Below are positions 45,641 through 57,191 of a DNA stretch of 64,000 nucleotides, piece by piece. The position numbers and the translations under genes were made by a program. Positions within the stretch are counted from its first letter, which is position 1, and each line of letters opens with the position of its first letter. Origin of the DNA: Sindora glabra (taxonomy: Eukaryota; Streptophyta; Magnoliopsida; Fabales; Fabaceae). The notes under the pieces were generated by a model. It ran no database searches, was not told the origin of the DNA, and worked only from the letters and a program-made list of their open reading frames with translations. The stretch spans positions 61,964,268 to 62,028,267 of the forward strand of contig CM035236.1 in assembly GCA_020226215.1 (NCBI GenBank). The letters are read 5' to 3'.

Positions 45641-46269
45641 TAAATCAAAAAAGAGGGATTTGAAATCATTATTTTGGATATTTTTCTCACCCAAATTAGA
45701 TCTCGATTTATATGCTTCCATCATTATAGCAATAGTTTAACTGGACAACATCAGCAGAAAAATCAAATAAATTCAAAAAATGCAACTAGAATGCTTTAAT
45801 TACTGATTCAATTTTACAGGGTTGTGTGATCCACAAATATTAGGTTGCAAGAGGAGGCACATCGCTGGAGGGTTATTCATGCGCTGTCATGCACTTGCAA
45901 GGAGTTCTATGCATGGTGCTCACATGCGGTTTGATAGTGAGGGCGTGTTGCTCATGTGTCGCCTAGTGGTGTTCGCCGACTACCTATCTTTCTTTCAATT
46001 TGCCCATATCTCAAAATGGACCACCTGTCATCCGTCAATGATTTTAAACAAATGCACTAACACTATTCACGGTACAATCAACAATCCTACGTACAGTAAC
46101 AACACTACAGAGACCTGGGTTCACTTATTTTTCTTCCAAATACGTGATTCTAAGTCGCTACCAAATTTTTTGTGACCTAATCACACATAAAAAAAGAAAA
46201 GACTAAGGAAAGATGGTGGGAGGAAAGTGTTTGATCGGTTTAGAAATGTGTTAGATTCTAGAGATTTGT

Positions 46270-46286
46270 TTCGGCTCTAGATATCA
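46270..46286 (-). other. primer binding site of the minus-strand copia element
   Basis: The minus strand reads TGATATCTAGAGCCGAAAC directly inside the LTR. This fits TGGTATCAGAGCC, the initiator Met-tRNA PBS, with a substitution and small changes. Its place confirms that the 46287-46433 LTR is the 5' one. Confidence 0.65.
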
Positions 46287-46433
46287 TGTTAGAAGAAAAA
46301 AATGATTTGTGAAGCCATGACCTTAATTGAGGTAGGCAATATATATTTATAATAAAATATAAGTTACAAGATATAGATCCATGGCCCATAAGTCTTAGCC
46401 TATAAAAAACTAATGTTACTTTATTTACTAACA
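46287..46433 (-). repeat. 5' LTR of the minus-strand copia element (147 bp)
   Basis: The LTR runs TGTTAG...CTAACA in plus orientation, with 6-bp inverted ends, and matches 41392-41548 along its length. CACAC follows on the right. Confidence 0.85.
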
Positions 46434-47194
46434 CACACAAAAATGTTTCTAAGCAATTAATAGTCATATGTTTGTCAACTAATTTGGAAATACAAAAGAT
46501 GGACAAGAAATTGAGATCACACAACTTCCTATACAGTTAAGCATCCAGAGCAATTAACATAGCATCCAAAGCAATGAACATAACAAGGAAATCAGGGGAA
46601 CCTTTCTTTCTCCCAATTCCAAATGATTTTAAATTGGATTGGACTCTGGAATGTTGGATATAGAAGGTAATGGACTTCATATTGTGTATTTTGCTCCTTT
46701 TTTCTTTTTTCAGTTCATTCTTGAAAGTTTAATCATAATGATCAATTCTTATTACATGATTTTTGGCTGCTTGGGAATTTAATTGTGGGGCTGGAACCAT
46801 ATATATGCCCAAGTTTAGTTAGTGCTCTATATCTACATAGTACAAGTTTGTGTACTAATGCAAGTTGGTTTCCACCCATGTGTTGAGCAATTAGGTTTCG
46901 TTCTCTGGCTCTTTAACTTGGATTGTAATTTATGAAGTACATAAGCATTGGGATCCTAATCCATGGATTCATCAGTTATGAAGTTTGGAATCATTCTCTC
47001 CTTGATTTCATTTCAACTGTACTAAATTGTCAGTTATGAAGTTTGGGATCATTATCCCCTTGTTTTCATTACATCTATACTAAATATTTGATCCTACTAA
47101 GTTCCTCTGGACGGACAATGTGAAGAGAGAAGTATGATGGATCAGATATATTTTTTTCTTTTGTTCTTTTTTTTTTCCTCTCTTTTGTCCCCCG

Positions 47195-47251
47195 CCTCCT
47201 CCTCCTCCTCCTCCTCCTCCTCCCTCTTCTTCTTCTTCTTCTTGTATTTTT

Positions 47252-47285
<34 letters not shown>
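47195..47285. repeat. compound microsatellite (CCT)n-(CTT)n-(TA)n
   Basis: Nine CCT units (47195-47222), about six CTT units (47224-47243) and about 15 TA units (47254-47285) lie directly before the RTE element. Apparent reading frames across it are artefacts of the repeats. Confidence 0.9.
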
Positions 47286-47289
<4 letters not shown>

Positions 47290-47456
47290 GCCGAGTTGGG
47301 TAACGCTAGCCTGTAACCCAAGTGGGGGCATTTATCTCCCAAGTGGTTGTGTTAGGCCTCGACAGCCAACGTAAAAACTTTGTTAAAATCTCTTATATGG
47401 ATTACACACGATGATTTATTGGTGCTAATGCTAGGTCGTTACTCAGAAGTAATACG

Positions 47457-48158
47457 TTGTATGGCTCGAATGCAGTGTCAAATGAGTTAGAGCCGCTGCA
47501 TCGGCGCCCGGATGTAGTGTTAAATGAGCAAGAGTCCTCACATTTTTATGGACGGATGTGGGTAAAGAAGCTAGTCTACGAGAACATAATTAGGTTTGAT
47601 ACTTGGAATATTGGCACGCTAACAGGTAAATCTTTGGAGGTTGTAGACACCATGATTCGGAGAAGGATTCACATTATGTGTCTTCAAGAAACTAAATGGG
47701 TTGGAGAAAAAGTCAAGGAGTTAGACACTATAGGTTTTAAACTATGGTACACAGGAAAATTTAGAGGAAAGAATGGAATTGATATTATTGTAGATAAGAA
47801 TTGGAAGAAGAATGTGTTGGATGTAAAAAGGACAGGGGATAGGATCTTATCTTTAAGATTAATAGTTGCATGGGAGACTATCAATATTATTAGTGCCTAT
47901 GCACTACAAATAGGATCGGAGACACATTTGAAGGAGAAGTTTTGGGAAGACCTAGAAGGTTTGGTTCAAGGATTTCCACAAGAAGAAAAGATTTTCATTG
48001 GAGGGGATTTAAATGGACATGTTGGCAGGGAGGCAAGGCATTTTTCAGGAGCGCATGGAGGTTTTGGTTATGGAGAGTTAAATGAGGAGGGGCAATCCAT
48101 TCTTGATTTTTCTATGGCATATGATTTTAAGATTGCAAACACTTATTTTAAGAAGTGA
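47457..48158 (+). pseudogene. RTE LINE endonuclease domain
   Basis: A 233-codon open frame carries the apurinic-endonuclease fold: FDTWNIGTLTGKSLEVVDTM, IHIMCLQETKWVGEK (catalytic Glu in QET), GIDIIVDKNWKK, INIISAYALQIG (usually YAPQ), EKIFIGGDLNGHVG (catalytic D and N in GDLN) and HGGFGYGELNEEGQSILDF. The frame ends at 48156-48158 where the protein normally continues into the rest of the endonuclease, so the ORF is truncated by a stop. It nicked target DNA to prime reverse transcription. Its start is uncertain because upstream frame is open-ended. Confidence 0.85.
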
Positions 48159-50340
48159 GAGTAGCATTTAATCACGTACAAGAGTGGAACTTCAAGGTCA
48201 CAAATTAATTTCTTTTTGGTAAAGAGCTCAAATAGAAGAATCTGTAAGAATTGCAAAGTGATTCTAGGGGAGAGCCTTACTACATAGCATAGGGTCTTGG
48301 TCCTCGATGTCCTTTTTAAATTTCATAACAAGAAGAGACAACAAGTTATAAATCCAAGGATTAAGTGGTGGCCGCTCAAAGATGAGAAACAGAGGACTTT
48401 TAAGAGAATATTATTGGAGGAAGGTAATTGGGTAGCACAAGGAAATGCTAACCATATTTGGGATGCGATGGTTAGGAGGGTTAGGATGGTTGCTAAGACA
48501 GTTTTGAGTGAATCAAAAGGTTTTGGATCGAGAGATAAATAATCTTGGTAGTGGAATGAAAGTGTGCAGGAAAAGGTCAAAACCGAAAGGGAATGTTTTA
48601 AGGTTTTGCATGTGTGTGACAATGCGGAGAATTGGGAAAGGTATCGGATGGCTAGGAAGGAGACTAAAAAGGCAGTGAGCAAGGCACGATCTAAAGCTTT
48701 TGAGGAGTTCTATTGAGATTTAGGGACAAAGAATGGAGAACGAAAGATTTACAAGCTTGCCAAAAATAGGGAAAGAAAATCAAGAGACTTGAATCAAGTA
48801 AGGTGTATTAAGGATGAAGAAGGATAAGTTCTACTCACAGATGAAGATATCAAAGAAAGATGGGAGAAGTACTTTTATAAGCTTTTTAATGATGAGCAAG
48901 GAGTGACTAGGGATATGGGAGGATTAAAAACCCAAGAGGACGAACAGAATTTAGCTTATTATCGTAGGATTTGAGTTGGGGAGGTAAAAGAAGCTCTTAA
49001 AAGGATGGATAATGGTAAAGCCGTTGGTCCGGATGATATTCCTATTGAAGTTTGGAAATGTTTAGGAGAACAAGGTATTTTTTAGCTCACCAAGTTATTT
49101 AATGAGATTTTGAGGTCTAAGAAAATGTCAAATGAGTGGAGGAATAGTATTTTGGTGCCTATATACAAGAACAAAGGAGATATTCAGAATTGTGCAAACT
49201 ATCGAGGGATAAAACTTATGAGCCATACTATAAAGTTATGGGAAAAAGTGATTGAGCATAGATTTAAGAGACGAGACTAAGATTGTAGAGAACCAATTTG
49301 GATTTATGCCAAAAAGGTCTACAACAGAGGCTATTTATCTTTTACGAGGGTTGATGGAAAGGTATCGAAGTAAAGAAAGAGATTTACATATGGTTTTCAT
49401 TGACCTAGAAAAAGTTTATGATCAGGTACTAAGAGAAGTGTTGTGGAAGGCTTTGGAGAAGAAAAGAGTCCGTGTCGCATATATTCGGGCTATACAGGAC
49501 ATGTACGATGGAGTAACTACAAGTGTAAGAACTCCTGGAGGAGAGACAAAGGACTTCACTATAAGGATAGGTCTATATCAAGGTTCAGCTTTGAATCCTT
49601 ACTTGTTTAATCTAGTCTTAGATGTTCTTACTAGGGACATACAGGAGAATATCCCTAAATGTATGCTATTTGCAGATGATATAGTTTTGATTGAGGAATA
49701 ACGGGAAGAAGTTAATTATAAATTGGAACTTTGGAGACAGGCATTGGAATCAAAAGGTTTTCTCTTGAGTAGGAGTAAGACGGAGTATATGCATTGCAAG
49801 TTTAACAAGAAATAAGATAGAAATGATTTGGAGATAAGAATTGAAGATCACATCATACCGCAAATATCTAAATTTAAGTACTTGGGATCCTTTTTATAAA
49901 GGGACGGGGAAATTGATGGAGATGTCACACACAGGATACAAGTTGGATGGTTAAAATGGAGAAAGGCATCTGGAGTGATTTGTGAACGTAAAGTACCTAC
50001 TAAACTAAAAGGGAAGTTTTATCGGAATGCTATACGACTAGATATGCTCTATGGTAGTGAATGCTAGGCTTTAAAGGGACAACAAGAGCAAAAATTGGGG
50101 GTAGCAGAAATGAGAATGTTAAGATGGATGTGTGGTCATACAAGAAAGGACAAGATAAGAAATGATTGTATAAGAGGGCATATTGGCGTGGCACCAGTAA
50201 GGAGAGTTGATCACATGATCTTTAACCCTGTGAAAAAGTGCAGAGGGAGGCTAAAGAAGATATTAAAGGAAGTTATAAAAAAGGATCTCTTGGTGAATAA
50301 TATCACCGAAGACTTGGCTTTTGATAAAGTCCAATGATGT
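48159..50340 (+). pseudogene. RTE LINE reverse transcriptase region (interrupted)
   Basis: After the stop come INPRIKWWPLK and EGNWVAQGNANHIWDAMVRR (48.34-48.48 kb). GKAVGPDDIPIEVWKCLGEQ, SNEWRNSILVPIYKNKGDIQ and NCANYRGIKLMSHTIKLWEK follow (49.01-49.25 kb). The palm has NQFGFMPKRSTTEAIYLLRG, LHMVFIDLEKVYDQV, GLYQGSALNPYLFNLVLDVL and CMLFADDIVLIEE; the catalytic FADD is intact (49.66-49.69 kb). ESKGFLLSRSKTEYM, KYLGSFL and MRMLRWMCGHTRKDKIRNDC complete it. Stops at about 48541, 48714, 48975, 49084 and 49699 and frame changes near 49260 make it inactive. Confidence 0.9.
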
Positions 50341-52329
50341 CGTGCGATCCATGTAGCTGACCCCACTTAGTGGGATAAGGCTTTGTTGTTGTTGTAATGT
50401 TGTACAGAAATTCACTATAAATGACTAATTAGTTTATAACACTTCAGTTTGCTTTATCTTTAAAACAATTCAGTTTTGAATCAGTAGATATTCAACATTT
50501 TATATATTGTAATCAATGTTGGATGATAATTCTACCATTAGGAAGTGATTTATGCTATTTACTCACTCTGTGTGCGTGTGCATGTATCTGACACTTGATT
50601 CTATAGACAATTTTTTTATTCAACTTGTTCCCTGCTTTCCATTTACAGGTCCATGGTTATCTACTATTTTGGAGCTGATTAGAAAACAGCATTGGTCAGA
50701 GCTCAAATACCATCTTAAAGCCATCAAACCTGTGATTATTTTTCAACAATTGCTCAACTTAAGAGTTGAATCAGGGCTTGTTCTTAGGTTCTTTGAATGG
50801 TCCCATAAAGAACTAAAACTTTCATATGGTCTTGAGACCACTGGCAAGGTTCTACATACTTTAGCAAATGCCGAAGAGTATCCAAAAGTCAGGTCCCTTT
50901 TGATGATTTTGTGAAAAATGAGAAGCATACGGTTTCATCAATTTTCCACATCCTGTTGTCATGCAATTATTGATCTTGTGCAAATGCTGTAATAACTGAT
51001 ATGTTGGTACTAGCATATGCGAGGAATTCAGAATTTCAGTCAGCTTATGAAGCATTCAGGCAAGCTCAGAATTATGGGTTCAAGCTGTCACTGAATTCAT
51101 GCAATCCGTTGTTAGGAGTGCTCTGGTTCAGGATGATGAAATCGTGGATATTGAACATGTGTACAAGGAAATGATAAAAAGAAGAATCAAGCCTAATTTG
51201 ATCACATTTAACATTTTCATTAATGGGCTTTGTAAAGCTGAGAAGTTGAATAAGGCAGAGAATGTTCTAGAAGATATGAAGTCTTGGAGAATTTCTCCTG
51301 ATGTAGCTGCTTATAATACTCTTATTGATGGGTATTGCTAGAGGGGAAAGTCTGGAAAAATGTATAATGCTGATGCTATTTTGAAGGAAATGCTTGATAA
51401 TAAAATTTGTCCAAATGAGATTACCTTTAATACTCTTATTGATGGGTTTTGTGAAGACTAGAATGTCTTGGCTGCAAAGAATGTTTTTGAATAGATGCAA
51501 AGGCAGGGTTTACAACCTAGTTCAGTTTCCTGTGACTTATTGATAACTGGCTTTTGTTATAATGGGGAGCTAGATGAGACTGTTGCTTGGTGTGGGAAAA
51601 TGGTGGGGTTGGGATTGAAGCCGATTGTTGTTACTTTTAATGCTCCTATTAGTGGGTATTGTAAGAAGATGATAAAGGAAGCAAAAGAATTCTTTAATGA
51701 TATAACTGAAGTTTAAGTTCTAAGGTAATAACATTCAATACATTTATTGATGCTTATTGTAAGGCTGGGATGATTGAGGAAGCATTAGCACTGCACAGTT
51801 CAATGTTGGATGAAGGGGTTTTTCCTAATTTCAACCTATAACTGCTTGGTTACAGGTTTATGCAGCGAAAGGAACACAAACAGCTAAGGAGCTTCCAAAT
51901 GAAATGGAGGGTAAAGGCGTGAGAGCTGATCTTGTAATACATAAAATATTAGTAGATGGGTGGTGCAAGGGGAATCAAGAAAAGCAGGAAAATGGGTTAA
52001 TGAAATGTGTATCATTGGTGTAAAACCTAATCATGTAACATATAATACTTTGATGGATGGCTACTGTATGGAGGGAAATCTCAAGGCAGCATTGTAGGTG
52101 AGGACACGGATGGAAGTAGAAGGGAAGCGGTCCAGTGTTGTTACATATAATGTGTTGATTAAAGGATTTTGTCAATTGGGCAAGGTGGAGGCTGCAAATG
52201 GGATTCTTAATGAGATGTTGGAAAAGGATCCCAAATCGTACTACATATGATATAAGGGTGGAAATGATGGAAAAAGGTCTTGTTCCTGACATAGGAGGGC
52301 ATTTATATAACTTCTCTACCTTGTCTTAA

Positions 52330-53419
52330 GATGAACTTCCATAATGAATCTACTGTTTCTTCTTAAAGATTGGGTTTGGGCTTGAAAAGACGGCAAGAAC
52401 GAGTACTCTTGACAAGTTAATGGCTTTAAGCCGTTGTTTTTGGATAGATCGCGGTTATTGCTTCGTCTTTTGCAAGGGTGCCTTCATCAGAAGCTGTTGA
52501 TCCAGTGCAACGAGCTTCAATTCCCCACCAGAACGAGTAAGCAAGCATGTTTTGAAGTTACACTTGGTTGTTTCTTACATACGAAAATAATTATTCCCGA
52601 GTTTCAGGGAAAATCACGAGGAAAGCAAAAAAGAAATAACTTTCCTTTTTCTGATGAAGAAAACTAACTACCTAAATTATGTAATATATACATAGTGTTG
52701 GGGAACTTGGGTAATGTTAACCATTTGTCAAATTTCAAGTTGGTCCTCAATCCTTGATAATCAACTGTGGTTTTTATGGTTAATTGCCCTCCTCCCTTGG
52801 AAGATTGCTTATCCTCTAGTCATATACTCTACGTCCTTTTAATTTTTTCTGAAAAAGAACTTCAACTTAATGACATGGAAAATAGATTACATAAAATTTT
52901 GGTGAACAAATGCGCCTTTTTCATTGCAATAAAAAAAATACTGAACTCCTAGTTTTTATTTTCTTATCATTTCTTAAGGTGGGTTGGGGTGGGTATTGTG
53001 AGTGACTTTACCTACAAGAAGAAAACTAGGAATGGTGAAGCAAGCGTTTCTGACAAACAACGACACAGCATAGGCCAATAAAGCTCGGGGGGTGAATTGC
53101 CAAAGTTCCACATAGATGATGCAGAAATTCTGTGAGGAAAGCGCCCATCTACCTTCTGTTTCATTCCATTAGGGTCCATTTTGCAAAGAAAAAGAGAAAA
53201 AGGGAAATCAAACGATCATATTGTCAATCATGGTTTGGATTTCTCTCTTTCCTACGAAACATTGTAAATTTGGGCTGTTGTCAGTGATCATGTACCAGTC
53301 ATATGTGACCCTTATTGCAAAATGAGGAGGTATGAGTTACACAATATGTAAAGCTCGTGAATTAAATTAATCATTTTTTTCTTTTCAAAAATTGAAATAA
53401 GCTTCGGTTTTGTAACGGT
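52330..53419. other. 3' flank of the PPR locus, no further gene
   Basis: Composition is less AT-rich up to about 53.3 kb. Short frames at 52434 and 52767 match nothing known and are probably former 3' UTR or intergenic DNA. Confidence 0.4.
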
Positions 53420-53450
53420 CACACACATGCATACACGCGTGCGTATGCGC
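53420..53450. other. 31-bp perfect purine/pyrimidine alternation (Z-DNA type)
   Basis: From 53420 the strand alternates strictly between pyrimidine and purine for 31 bases: CACACACATGCATACACGCG followed by TGCGTATGCGC. Such tracts with CG and CA steps favour Z-DNA under supercoiling. It is isolated in AT-rich intergenic DNA. Confidence 0.75.
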
Positions 53451-54289
53451 TCATACATGAATTTTAATCAATATGGTTCATTGGGTTTGCAAATTGTGCA
53501 AATTGGGTCCAATAATTTGCGGGTTGATTCCTTTTTTTTTTTAATTAAAATTTTCAATTAAACTACTTTGTTCCAGTCCAATATTTATTCCTTGGTCCAA
53601 AATTTTTTAGCTTCCACGTCACTGGTATGCACATTGGTGTTTTTTTTCCCCCTTTTTTTTAAATAATTAATAGTAACCAAGCCCATATTATGCACAGGCT
53701 AGTATTTATTAAAAAATAATAAAATTTTAAAGATATAATAATTTATATACATATTAAAATTTATTATTTAATTTATAAAAGAGTATGAATTTTATAAAAT
53801 TTAAATTTTATATATTTTATTTTTGGTTAAAATTATTTTTTATCCTTGTAAAATTAATTTTTTATTAAAACTTTGTTAAATTTTAATCCCTTTGTATAGT
53901 AATTCAATAATTATATCTCATGTATGGAGAGGCTAAAATTTAAGATAAAATTAATCTTACAAGAAATAAATTGATAAAAAATTTTAGTTAGAGTCAAAAT
54001 TGATACAAATTTACTCTTACATGGATTGAAATATGATTTTAATCTATTTTTATTATTTTAAATTTCATTGCACGTAACTATGATATAATTATAGTAATTA
54101 AAAATAATGATAAACAAAAAGAACACTTATATAATGTTTGATATGATGAAATCAGAATAAAAATAAAAATGAGAAACGAAGTGAGAATGAAATAAGATAA
54201 ATTAATTAATAAAAAATGCAATAAATTCAAGTAATAAATTATATAAAATTTTATAGTAGATGATTTTTGGCTTTATTTTGCAACCAGCT
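53451..54289. other. AT-rich intergenic DNA
   Basis: No gene. Between 53.78 and 54.02 kb short segments such as TTTTATAAAATTTAAAT and AAAATTAATTTT recur in both orientations, compatible with a small decayed foldback, but no clear ends are visible. Confidence 0.35.
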
Positions 54290-55110
54290 GATAATTATGG
54301 CGGTCAACTAATTTGATTAAATGCTAGTTGATAGTTGATTATTTTAACTGATTTAACTAGTTAATTATATTAGCTGTTTGAATAAGAATATTTGATAAAA
54401 TTAGCTGTTTGCTTATAAAATAACATTTAAGGACATAAGTATATTTTATAAATTATTTAAAATTTTTTATTTTAATATTTTAAATTCTATATTAGTAGAT
54501 TAATTTTTTTTATAAATATATATTATTTAATTTATAATATATTAAATATTTTTTAATATTAAATTAATATAATTTTTATAATTATTAATTTTTTAAAAAA
54601 TTAATAATTATAAATATTTAATTATAACTATTTACTTTTTATAAATACAAATAAATAAATAAATTATAATTAAATAGATAATTATAATAAATAAATTTTA
54701 AAATTATTTAATTATAATTATTTATTTTTTATAAATAAAATTCAAAAACTACGGCCACTAGTTTAAGTCCAGTGGTGGATTGATAAATTATAAAATATTG
54801 ACCCTATGATACACTAATATTAGCCATTGGATTCACAAATATGGCCACAAGAGTCTACGACCATTGGACTGCGTTTTAATAGCAAAAGAGCGGAAGTACT
54901 GGGCATCAACAGAAGGGCAACTTGGGTAACAATGACTTGTATAAGCAAACAGCTGATTGGAAACGTTACAATATGTAGCATTTCCAAAATTAGCATTTTG
55001 GTGGGTAACAACTGTTTTAGATAGCTGCCCACCAAACAACTGCTTTTGTTAAAAATTAGTCAAACAAGCTAAAATCTGTGTAAAATGCTACTTATTAAAC
55101 ACATCCTTTA
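54290..55110. mobile_element. possible hAT-type MITE or its remains
   Basis: Near the left edge CAGCTGATAATTATGGCGGT is followed by repeated TTAGCTGTTTG words. Near the right edge CCAAACAACTG and GTCAAACAAGC occur in the opposite sense. The repeated CAGCTRWYAG/CAAACAGCTR style is common in plant hAT-like MITEs. The centre is A/T-rich. Ends and target duplication are not resolved. Short frames at 54820-55039 on both strands have no recognised content. Confidence 0.3.
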
Positions 55111-55365
55111 TTAGTTCATTTTATATTTTCTTACTGTTATTGCATTGATGAATTTATCAATCTCCTTAATAAAAATAACTCTTAAAATAGTTTAAAAAAA
55201 TAAACCCTAAAATAATTATTAGAAAGATCGGCCAGAATCCCATAAAAGTAGATAAAAAATTTTCTTGTTAAATTTTTATTATTATTTTTGCTAAAATATA
55301 ATCAAATTACTATTCACCCAAAAAGCTGTACAACAAATAAAAATATATACAAAATATTTCACATG

Positions 55366-55381
55366 CTACTACTACTACTAC

Positions 55382-55450
<69 letters not shown>

Positions 55451-55470
55451 TACTACTACTACTACTACTT
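55366..55470. repeat. (TAC)n-(TAT)n-(TAC)n microsatellite
   Basis: About six TAC units, about 24 TTA/TAT units and about seven TAC units form a symmetrical compound trinucleotide repeat of 105 bp. It produces a spurious poly-leucine reading frame. Confidence 0.95.
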
Positions 55471-57101
55471 TATGATTTACATATCATTTTTATATCTTTT
55501 ATTTATTTTATTATATTTTTCTCATATTTTCTTCTATTATTTATAACTCATAAACTCATATATGTAAATAATACAAATACTATTTTATTTTTTTAAAAAA
55601 ATACTTTTTATAAGCTCAAATTTTATATAAAAATAATTAATTCATTATATGATTTATTTTTAATAAAAAATTTTATAAATTAAAATTAAATCTATTTATA
55701 TATATTTTGTCATTATCTTCTTGATATGAAATTTCAAATACTATATTTTAAATTATATTTATTTATTATTTTTATTAATTTATAGTTTTAATATTATTTC
55801 TTTTCGTTTTATTTTTCTATTATTTATTTCTTCAATTTGTACGTTTTCTATTTAAGTTTAAACTTACTTAGATATTTTTATAATGAAAATACTTATAAAT
55901 CATATTGAAAGAAGAATTTTCAAAAAGATAACATAAAATATCAAGATAATATTAAAAATTTAAATAAATAAATTTTATTTTATTTTTAATATATTTATTA
56001 AAAATGGAGAATGTATTTGACTCATTTAATTTATATTTTCTATATTAGAATTTTAATATATTCTAAAATATTTTTAAATCACATTTAAAGGAAAATTTGA
56101 TTTAAAAGTATTTTTCTAACAGATTCACAAATTAAACATATAATATTAATATATATATTTTAATGAATTCATATTTTATTGAAAAATTATAAATGATGAA
56201 AGATCATCATAATTTTAAACCACGAAGAAACATTTATTCTTACCAAAGTTAAAAAATATATTATTGAAAAATTAAATTCAAATTCATTAAAATTTTTAAG
56301 AATTTTTTATATTCATAAAGAAAATTTATTAATTGAAAATTTTAAGTGCAATATTTACTCATAAATTTCTTAAGTAACTAGATAATATAATTGAATGTGA
56401 CTTACATTTATATTTGAATGTAAGAGTATTGGAGTTGCAATATATCACATAATAAAAACTTAAGGACTTAAATTTGATCCATACCATTAGCATAAATTAA
56501 TTTTATACTATCACCTATTCTTGGGTTATCCTATTAATAAAAATATGTTAAATATATTCACTATGAAAAATAATTAATTTTCCAATGACATATAATGTTC
56601 TTATCTAGTAATAGTGTAAAGAATTTTACATTAATAATGGTTCAAATTTAAACTCAAAACTTAAAAAAAAAATCCATTTGAACTATAATCAATAAGAGTA
56701 GATATTAAAAAAAAAATAGAAAAACATGCATTTTAGAGGATAAAAAGAAGTGAAACAATGTGCAAGTTATAAAAAAAATAAGTGAAACATTGAATATGTA
56801 ATTAACTCAATTAAATTAAAATTTTAATCTATTTGGAATACTTTTGTAATAAAAATAAAATATATTATCTTATATCTATACTATTTAATAATATTAGAAC
56901 ATGAGTTATAAATAGAATGAGTGGACATAAAAAAGGAAAAACACACAATGGTATAAATAAAAAGAAGGATAATAATGTATGAGCTACAAAGTTATAATAG
57001 TTAAAATTATAATATGTAATTAAATAATTCTATTAAATTATAATTTTAACTTAATTATTTAAAATATTTTTACTATAATGATAAAATATATGATAGCATA
57101 T
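55471..57101. other. AT-rich intergenic DNA, no gene
   Basis: Nothing coding or structural beyond A/T runs. Similar phrases recur between 56.7 and 57.7 kb (AAAAAGAAGGATAATAATG, AAAAAGAAGGAAATAATGTG, GTGARYTATAAAGT), suggesting a diffuse degenerate repeat of roughly 200-250 bp. Confidence 0.4.
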
Positions 57102-57118
57102 ATATGTGTGTGTGTGTG

Positions 57119-57187
<69 letters not shown>
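57102..57187. repeat. (TG)n-(TA)n microsatellite
   Basis: About 11 TG units after TATATA (57106-57127) followed by about 29 TA units. The tract explains the short Tyr/Ile and Thr/His frames seen across it. Confidence 0.95.

Positions 57188-57191
<4 letters not shown>

Larger units (their letters stand above)
41392..46433 (-). mobile_element. nearly complete Ty1/copia element with short LTRs, minus strand
   Basis: The element is bounded by two ~150-bp LTRs sharing ATTTGTGAARYCATGACC, ATTTATAATAAAATATA and GTCTTAGCCTATAA. It has, in minus-strand order, PBS, gag, zinc knuckle, integrase, RT, RNase H and PPT. The 5-bp flanks are TACAC (41387-41391) and CACAC (46434-46438), a plausible target duplication with one change. 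The LTRs differ at roughly 15% of sites by eye, indicating an old insertion. It sits in the PPR intron, opposite to that gene. All frames are broken, so it is not autonomous. Confidence 0.9.
47286..50398 (+). mobile_element. RTE-type LINE, near full length
   Basis: The element begins at or just after the microsatellite and ends with CACTTAGTGGGATAAGGC followed by TTTGTTGTTGTTGTA, the typical 3' end of plant RTE elements. It encodes an AP-endonuclease and then a reverse transcriptase, with no second zinc-finger ORF. Length (3.1 kb) fits a nearly complete copy. A second copy of its 3' end occurs at 63283-63872 on the minus strand. Compared with it, this copy lacks about 69 bp after GHIGVAPV (about 50199). 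Target duplications could not be fixed. Confidence 0.85.
39111..50648 (+). other. 11.5-kb intron of the PPR pseudogene
   Basis: The proposed donor GTACGT at 39111 and acceptor TTTACAG at 50642-50648 bound an intron of about 11.5 kb. A copia element (41392-46433) and an RTE LINE (about 47286-50398) account for about 8.1 kb. Remaining unique parts (39.1-41.4, 46.4-47.2 and 50.4-50.65 kb) contain no recognised gene. Two short overlapping frames at 40644-40989 on opposite strands match nothing I know. That the intron existed before the insertions is inferred. Confidence 0.5.
39005..52329 (+). pseudogene. PPR protein gene resembling At1g09820, two exons, inactivated
   Basis: Exon 1 is proposed at 39005-39110 (MGPCFRHSLRALFDCL, then a hydrophobic Ser-rich stretch ending SKAHT) with donor GTACGT. 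Exon 2 starts at 50649 after TTTACAG. The split codon A|GT joins exon 1 in phase to PWLSTILELIRKQHWSELK. Exon 2 then follows the At1g09820 type: QQLLNLRVESGLVLRFFEW, KVLHTLANAEEYPKVRSLL, then P-class 35-residue PPR motifs (RRIKPNLITFNIFINGLCKA, NTLIDGYC, NEITFNTLIDGFC, NHVTYNTLMDGYCMEGNLKA, VVTYNVLIKGFC) and the end PDIGGHLYNFSTLS before TAA at 52327. Such proteins usually bind organellar RNA. It is dead: frameshifts near 50898, 51110, 51716, 51835 and 52220, and stops including those near 50970, 51339, 51460 and 51493. Confidence 0.8.

Noticed and set aside
47134..47342. Opposing frames with poly-Ser and poly-Glu runs
   Set aside because: Products of the (CCT)n-(CTT)n-(TA)n tract before the LINE.
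39005..52329. Functional PPR gene with sequencing errors
   Set aside because: There are too many independent stops and frameshifts, including substitutions creating stops, for base-calling error alone.
54820..55039. Three overlapping short frames on both strands
   Set aside because: Mutual shadows inside a probable MITE, with no recognised domain.
55288..55596. Open frame with a long poly-leucine run
   Set aside because: It is a translation of the TTA/TAT microsatellite and neighbouring A/T runs, with no gene features.
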